A stretch of DNA of 64,000 nucleotides from Comamonadaceae bacterium. Its GTDB lineage: Bacteria; Pseudomonadota; Gammaproteobacteria; Burkholderiales; Burkholderiaceae_C. How positions within the stretch are numbered: position 1 is the first letter of the stretch; each line of letters opens with the position of its first letter. Shown here in pieces: positions 60,156-64,000 of the stretch. The notes below the pieces were generated by a model. The model ran no database searches, was not told where the DNA came from, and saw nothing but the letters and a program-made list of their open reading frames with translations. The DNA is taken from positions 35,408 to 99,407 of the forward strand of contig CANFYZ010000003.1 of NCBI GenBank assembly GCA_947451385.1, written 5' to 3'. Position numbers and translations under genes: made by a program.

Positions 60156-61217
60156 ATGTCTATGCACAGCAAAATTAAAGTACTGGTCGTGGATGACTCT
60201 GCACTGGTGAGAAAAACCATTGTCGACACCCTTTCTCTGGACCCTGACATTGAAGTGGTGGGCACCGCGAATGATCCACTCATCGCGATGGAGAAAATCC
60301 CTCGGCTTCAACCTGACGTCATGACCCTGGACATGGAAATGCCGCGCATGGACGGGCTGACATTTTTGCGGCAATTGAAAGCGCAAGGTTCCAGCATCAA
60401 AGTCGTCGTGATCAGTTCACTGACCACGGAGGGGTCGCAAATGGCCTTCGATGCCATGGACGCTGGCGCGATCGACGTATTGGCGAAACCCGATGGCCAA
60501 ATCTCTATTGGCGCACTCGCCAGCAAGCTGGGCTTTCATGTGAAAGCAGCGGCATCCGCACGTCGGATTCAGTCAGGATCACAAACTCCAACCCCACGCG
60601 CTGTCATCCCATCGTCTACCCACGCAGAGAGCGCTGTTGACCTGCGACTGGTGGTGATCGGCGCCTCGACAGGGGGGGTGGAAGCACTGCGATATTTGCT
60701 GCCACAACTGCCCGACGGTCTGCCGCCTATTTTGGTGGCTCAGCATATCCCCGCCTTTTTTTCTAAAGCGGTTGCCGAGCGCATCAACAGCTTGGCCGCT
60801 TACACCGTGCGAGAGGCTGTCGACGATGAACCTTTGCACGCCGGTTTGTGTTTGATCGCCCCGGGCAACTACCACCTGATGGTGGTGTTGAGAAACGGCG
60901 TTTACCGAACCCGTTTAAGCCAAACTCCCCCGGTGCACCATTGCCGTCCGGCAGTCGATGTGTTGTTCCGTTCTGCCGCTCAGGTGGCTGGGCCCCATGT
61001 GGTGGCTGCGCTTCTGACGGGTATGGGCAGCGACGGCGCCATTGGCATGCAAACCGTTGCGCGCGCGGGCGGGCAAACGATCGCTGAGCATGAAAGCAGC
61101 TGCGTGGTTTACGGCATGCCGCGTGCCGCGATTGAACTGGGTGCGGCCAAGCAGGTGGTTCCGCTCAGTCAAATGGCGAACAGCTTGATCCAATCCATTC
61201 AAGACTTGCCCCTGTGA
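60156..61217 (+). CDS. cheB: Chemoreceptor methylesterase/deamidase CheB
   Basis: 353 residues from the ATG at 60156 (60162 also possible). Receiver with Asp13-Asp14, phospho-acceptor Asp59 (MTLDMEMPRMDG) and Lys111 (LAKPDG), Ser/Thr-rich linker, then the esterase with catalytic Ser171 (GASTGG), His197 (VAQHIPAFF) and Asp293 (TGMGSDGA). Removes receptor methyl groups when phosphorylated by CheA. 13 bases after cheR and 24 before the REC-cyclase gene. Confidence 0.95.
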   Translation: MSMHSKIKVLVVDDSALVRKTIVDTLSLDPDIEVVGTANDPLIAMEKIPRLQPDVMTLDMEMPRMDGLTFLRQLKAQGSSIKVVVISSLTTEGSQMAFDAMDAGAIDVLAKPDGQISIGALASKLGFHVKAAASARRIQSGSQTPTPRAVIPSSTHAESAVDLRLVVIGASTGGVEALRYLLPQLPDGLPPILVAQHIPAFFSKAVAERINSLAAYTVREAVDDEPLHAGLCLIAPGNYHLMVVLRNGVYRTRLSQTPPVHHCRPAVDVLFRSAAQVAGPHVVAALLTGMGSDGAIGMQTVARAGGQTIAEHESSCVVYGMPRAAIELGAAKQVVPLSQMANSLIQSIQDLPL

Positions 61218-61241
61218 ACTTCCACTTCTCTCGGAGTCTTC

Positions 61242-62342
61242 ATGAATGATGTCAGCCTCCACGAAATGCTCAGTCAAGCGCGCCTGTTGGTCGTGGACGA
61301 CAGCAAGTTGATGCGCATGGGCATCATTCGCGCCCTTCAACAGTTGGGTGTGACCCACATCGAACAAGCTGAAAACGGTCAGATGGCGCTGGACCGGTTG
61401 CAACAGGAGTCTTTTGACCTGATGCTGCTCGATGTTCAAATGCCGCACATGACAGGGATCGAGGTGTTGGCGCGCCTGCAAGCGGACCCCCTCTTGAAGG
61501 GGTTTCCAGTGATTGTGATTTCAGGGGGCGAGGACATCGAAGATGTGGTGCATTGCATCGAAATGGGGGCGCAAGACTATCTGCCCAAACCCTTCAGCCC
61601 TGTTCTTTTGCGCGCTCGGCTGACTTCTTCCATTGAAAAGAAGCGCCTGCGAGATTTGGAAAAAATGCGTCTGTTGCAGCTGCAAACCCAGCATGAATTG
61701 CTGGCGCAGGAGCAAGCCAAGACCGAGAGCGTGTTGCTCAATATTTTGCCCAAACTCATCTCCCAAAGACTGAAAAGCGGCGAAACATTGATCGCTGATG
61801 CGCATGAAAATGTGAGCGTTTTATTCGCCGATTTGGTGGGTTTTACCCATCTCTCGCACGGCATTTCGGCCCAAGAGCTCGTGCGCATGCTCAACGACAT
61901 TATGTCGGCCTTTGATCGCATCGCCAACCAGGAGAACGTCGAGAAAATTAAAACCATCGGTGACTGCTACATGCTGGCCGCAGGCATACCGGCAGCACGT
62001 GAGGACCATGCCCTCGCTGTGGTGCGCTCAGCACTGGCCATGCTGGCGGCCTTGAAAGTTTTCAATGAAAGCCATGGAACGACTTTGCAAATTCGCGTGG
62101 GCATCCACAGTGGTCCTGTGGTGGCCGGTGTGATTGGCGTTCACAAATACACCTACGACCTTTGGGGCGACACCGTGAACGTGGCCAGCCGGATGGAGTC
62201 CACCGGCTTGCCGGGACGCATTCAGGTGTCGACCTCCACCGCGGCCCATTTACATGGGCACTTCGCTCTTGAAAGTCGCGGCGCGGTCGTCATCAAAGGT
62301 ATCGGCGAGGTGGACACCTTCATGGTCACTGTGCCGGCATAA
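61242..62342 (+). CDS. Receiver domain-class III adenylate cyclase fusion
   Basis: 366 residues, CGGAG before the ATG. Receiver (1-125): Asp19-Asp20, acceptor Asp64 (MLLDVQMPHMTG), Ser94 and Lys116. A helical linker (128-165) joins a class III cyclase (about 185-366): metal Asp197 (LFADLVGFT) and Asp241 (TIGDCYM), transition-state Asn313 and Arg317 (WGDTVNVASRME). Base selectivity residues Lys237 (KIKTIGD) and Asp306 (YDLWGD) are those of adenylate, not guanylate, cyclases, so cAMP is the predicted product. As the only receiver besides CheB, it is the likely output of CheA. Confidence 0.93.
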   Translation: MNDVSLHEMLSQARLLVVDDSKLMRMGIIRALQQLGVTHIEQAENGQMALDRLQQESFDLMLLDVQMPHMTGIEVLARLQADPLLKGFPVIVISGGEDIEDVVHCIEMGAQDYLPKPFSPVLLRARLTSSIEKKRLRDLEKMRLLQLQTQHELLAQEQAKTESVLLNILPKLISQRLKSGETLIADAHENVSVLFADLVGFTHLSHGISAQELVRMLNDIMSAFDRIANQENVEKIKTIGDCYMLAAGIPAAREDHALAVVRSALAMLAALKVFNESHGTTLQIRVGIHSGPVVAGVIGVHKYTYDLWGDTVNVASRMESTGLPGRIQVSTSTAAHLHGHFALESRGAVVIKGIGEVDTFMVTVPA

Positions 62343-62364
62343 AAAAGCTGGCTTGGGGCAAGTA

Positions 62365-62412
62365 GCACACCCGAAGTGGCACACCCGAAGTGACACACCC
62401 GATTAGGGTGTG
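62365..62412. repeat. Short 14-bp tandem repeat ending in a hairpin
   Basis: GCACACCCGAAGTG is present twice head to tail (62365-62378, 62379-62392), followed by a partial third unit ACACACCCGATTAG (62393-62406). The third unit starts a perfect 7-pair hairpin CACACCC-GATTA-GGGTGTG (62394-62412). It fills the 78-base space between the convergent cyclase and rpoD genes and may stop or protect transcripts from both sides, although no T tract follows. Confidence 0.6.
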
Positions 62413-62420
62413 CACCATGC

Positions 62421-64000
62421 TTACATCGTGTCGATGAAACTGCGCAGTTTGTCGCTGCGGCTGGGGTGTTTCAACTTGCGCAGCGCCTTGGCTTCGATCT
62501 GGCGAATGCGCTCGCGCGTCACGTCAAATTGTTTGCCCACTTCTTCCAGCGTGTGGTCGGTGGACATTTCAATGCCAAAGCGCATGCGCAGCACTTTGGC
62601 TTCGCGGGGCGTGAGGCTGTCCAAAATGTCTTTAACCACATCGCGCAGGCCGGCTTGCATGGCCGCTTCGATCGGCGCGGTATTGGCACCGTCTTCAATG
62701 AAGTCGCCCAAATGGCTGTCGTCGTCATCGCCGATCGGCGTTTCCATGGAGATCGGCTCTTTGGCGATCTTCATGATCTTGCGGATCTTGTCTTCCGGGA
62801 TTTCCATCTTCTCGGCCAAGACGCTGGCATCCGGCTCAAAGCCAAATTCTTGCAAGTGTTGGCGCGAGATGCGGTTCATCTTGTTGATGGTCTCGATCAT
62901 GTGCACCGGAATACGGATGGTGCGTGCCTGGTCCGCAATCGAGCGGGTGATGGCCTGGCGAATCCACCAGGTGGCATAGGTCGAGAATTTGTAGCCACGG
63001 CGGTATTCGAACTTGTCCACGGCCTTCATCAAACCGATGTTGCCTTCTTGGATCAAGTCCAGGAACTGCAGACCGCGATTGGTGTATTTCTTGGCGATCG
63101 AGATCACCAGACGCAAGTTGGCCTCGATCATTTCGCGCTTGGCGCTGCGCGAATTGCGCTCGCCTTCGTTCATGCGCTTGTTGATGTCTTTAAGCTCGTC
63201 CAAAGGCACTACCACCTGGGCTTGCAGATCGATCAACTTTTGTTGCAGATCTTGCACCGGCGGAATATTGCGGCCCATCACGGCGGCCCATTTTTTGTCT
63301 GAAGCCGCTTGTTTTTCAATCCACTTTAAATTGAGCAGTTGCGAGGCCACGCGCTGGTTGTTTTTGTCACGGCCACTGAAATCTGCAATGAATTGGTCTT
63401 GCGGGTAGCCGCATTTGTCCACAATGATGCGGCGCAATTCACGCTCTTTTTTGCGCACATCGTCGACTTGGCCGCGCACCATGTCGCACAATTTTTCAAT
63501 CGTCTTGGCGGTGAAGCGGATGGTCATCAGCTCTTCCGACAGCGCGGCTTGGTTCTTGATGTAAGCCGGTGTGCCCCAGCCTTCTTTGTTGTAGATTTTG
63601 TGCACCTTCTCAAACAACTCGGTGATGCGCTCAAAACGCTCCAGGGCTTGGTTCTTGAGTTCTTCGAGTTTTTTGGTCAGTGCTTTGGAGCCGCCTTTGC
63701 CATCGTCGTCGTCGGCTTCGTCAAATTCGTCAAAATCTTCTTCGGCCACATAGTCGTCGGCTTCGTTCAGGTTGGAGAAGCCATCCACCACGGTGGAGAT
63801 GACCACTTTGCCCTCGCGAATTTCAGCCGCCATGCGCAAGATTTCGGCAATGGTGGCAGGTGAGGCGCTGATGGCCAGCATCATCGCCATCAAGCCGCCT
63901 TCGATGCGCTTGGCGATTTCGATTTCACCTTCGCGCGTCAGGAGTTCTACCGTGCCCATCTCGCGCATGTACATGCGCACTGGGTCGGTGGTACGGCCAA
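62421..64000 (-). CDS. rpoD: Primary sigma factor RpoD, N-terminus outside the window
   Basis: About 526 residues are visible, open at the right window edge (preceding frame reads [13 protein letters not shown]). Region 1.2 starts at the edge; the acidic non-conserved region follows ([18 protein letters not shown]), then region 2 ([42 protein letters not shown]), region 3, and region 4 with [30 protein letters not shown]. It directs RNA polymerase to housekeeping promoters. Region 1.1 is outside. The stop lies 9 bases from the hairpin in the repeat at 62394-62412. Typical RpoD with no unusual feature. Confidence 0.97.
   Translation of the reverse strand, partial: GRTTDPVRMYMREMGTVELLTREGEIEIAKRIEGGLMAMMLAISASPATIAEILRMAAEIREGKVVISTVVDGFSNLNEADDYVAEEDFDEFDEADDDDGKGGSKALTKKLEELKNQALERFERITELFEKVHKIYNKEGWGTPAYIKNQAALSEELMTIRFTAKTIEKLCDMVRGQVDDVRKKERELRRIIVDKCGYPQDQFIADFSGRDKNNQRVASQLLNLKWIEKQAASDKKWAAVMGRNIPPVQDLQQKLIDLQAQVVVPLDELKDINKRMNEGERNSRSAKREMIEANLRLVISIAKKYTNRGLQFLDLIQEGNIGLMKAVDKFEYRRGYKFSTYATWWIRQAITRSIADQARTIRIPVHMIETINKMNRISRQHLQEFGFEPDASVLAEKMEIPEDKIRKIMKIAKEPISMETPIGDDDDSHLGDFIEDGANTAPIEAAMQAGLRDVVKDILDSLTPREAKVLRMRFGIEMSTDHTLEEVGKQFDVTRERIRQIEAKALRKLKHPSRSDKLRSFIDTM

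Noticed and set aside
61242..62342. Guanylate cyclase assignment for the REC-cyclase
   Set aside because: The base-selecting residues are Lys237 and Asp306, the adenylate pair, not Glu and Cys.
62365..62406. Direct repeats considered as a CRISPR fragment
   Set aside because: Units are 14 bp and directly adjacent with no spacers, and no cas gene is near.

Overview
The window looks like a chromosomal segment of a betaproteobacterium, most likely Burkholderiales/Comamonadaceae (inference). The grounds are high GC with dense head-to-tail operons, orphan Bug-type (TctC) binding proteins, IclR-, GntR- and TetR-controlled aromatic/acyl-CoA catabolism, sox genes, a typical rpoD, and a GC-rich intergenic element at 18861-18936 of a kind I associate with Comamonadaceae. 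I saw no rRNA, tRNA, CRISPR array, prophage or insertion sequence.

Layout. 1-6243: housekeeping genes (3'-most alaS, a TlpA-type thioredoxin, a Tat-exported transglutaminase-like protein, a PDC-lactonase-like hydrolase, biosynthetic aroE, a ferredoxin). 6288-15105: an acyl-CoA block (Bug protein, thioesterase, enoyl-CoA hydratase, acyl-CoA ligase, acyl-CoA dehydrogenase, SDR) beside a large MalT/LAL-type LuxR regulator. 15291-25992: cluster A, nine genes read in both directions from one promoter region covered by a clear inverted repeat. It encodes a CoA-transferase, acyl-CoA dehydrogenase, TIM-barrel isomerase/dehydratase-like protein, NIPSNAP protein, two KstD-like flavoproteins, IclR regulator, Gfo/Idh/MocA oxidoreductase and an AroE-like dehydrogenase; its substrate is unknown. 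26146-30792: a complete LIV-type ABC importer. 30793-38632: cluster B (IclR, TetR, TRAP transporter, type II dehydroquinase, second AroE-like dehydrogenase, HPPD-like protein, dehydroshikimate dehydratase-like protein), read here as uptake of quinate/shikimate-type compounds and their conversion to protocatechuate. 38678-44610: aldo/keto reductase, an isoquinoline-oxidoreductase-type molybdoenzyme, and a soxXYZA remnant without soxB or soxCD. 44714-49506: a GntR-controlled catabolic operon. 49715-52829: paaZ, a methyltransferase and a cysteine-cluster protein.

52830-62342 is the most remarkable part. An AT-richer start (two cyclic-nucleotide-binding-domain proteins and a class I-type cyclic nucleotide phosphodiesterase-like protein) runs directly into a chemosensory operon, cheA-cheW-mcp-cheR-cheB, that ends in a receiver domain fused to a class III adenylate cyclase. 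There is no stand-alone CheY, CheZ, CheC or CheD and no flagellar gene. The simplest reading is a chemosensory array that signals through cAMP rather than the flagellar motor, with synthesis (REC-cyclase), breakdown (PDE-like) and reception (cNMP-binding proteins) encoded together. rpoD converges on it from the right and is cut by the window end.
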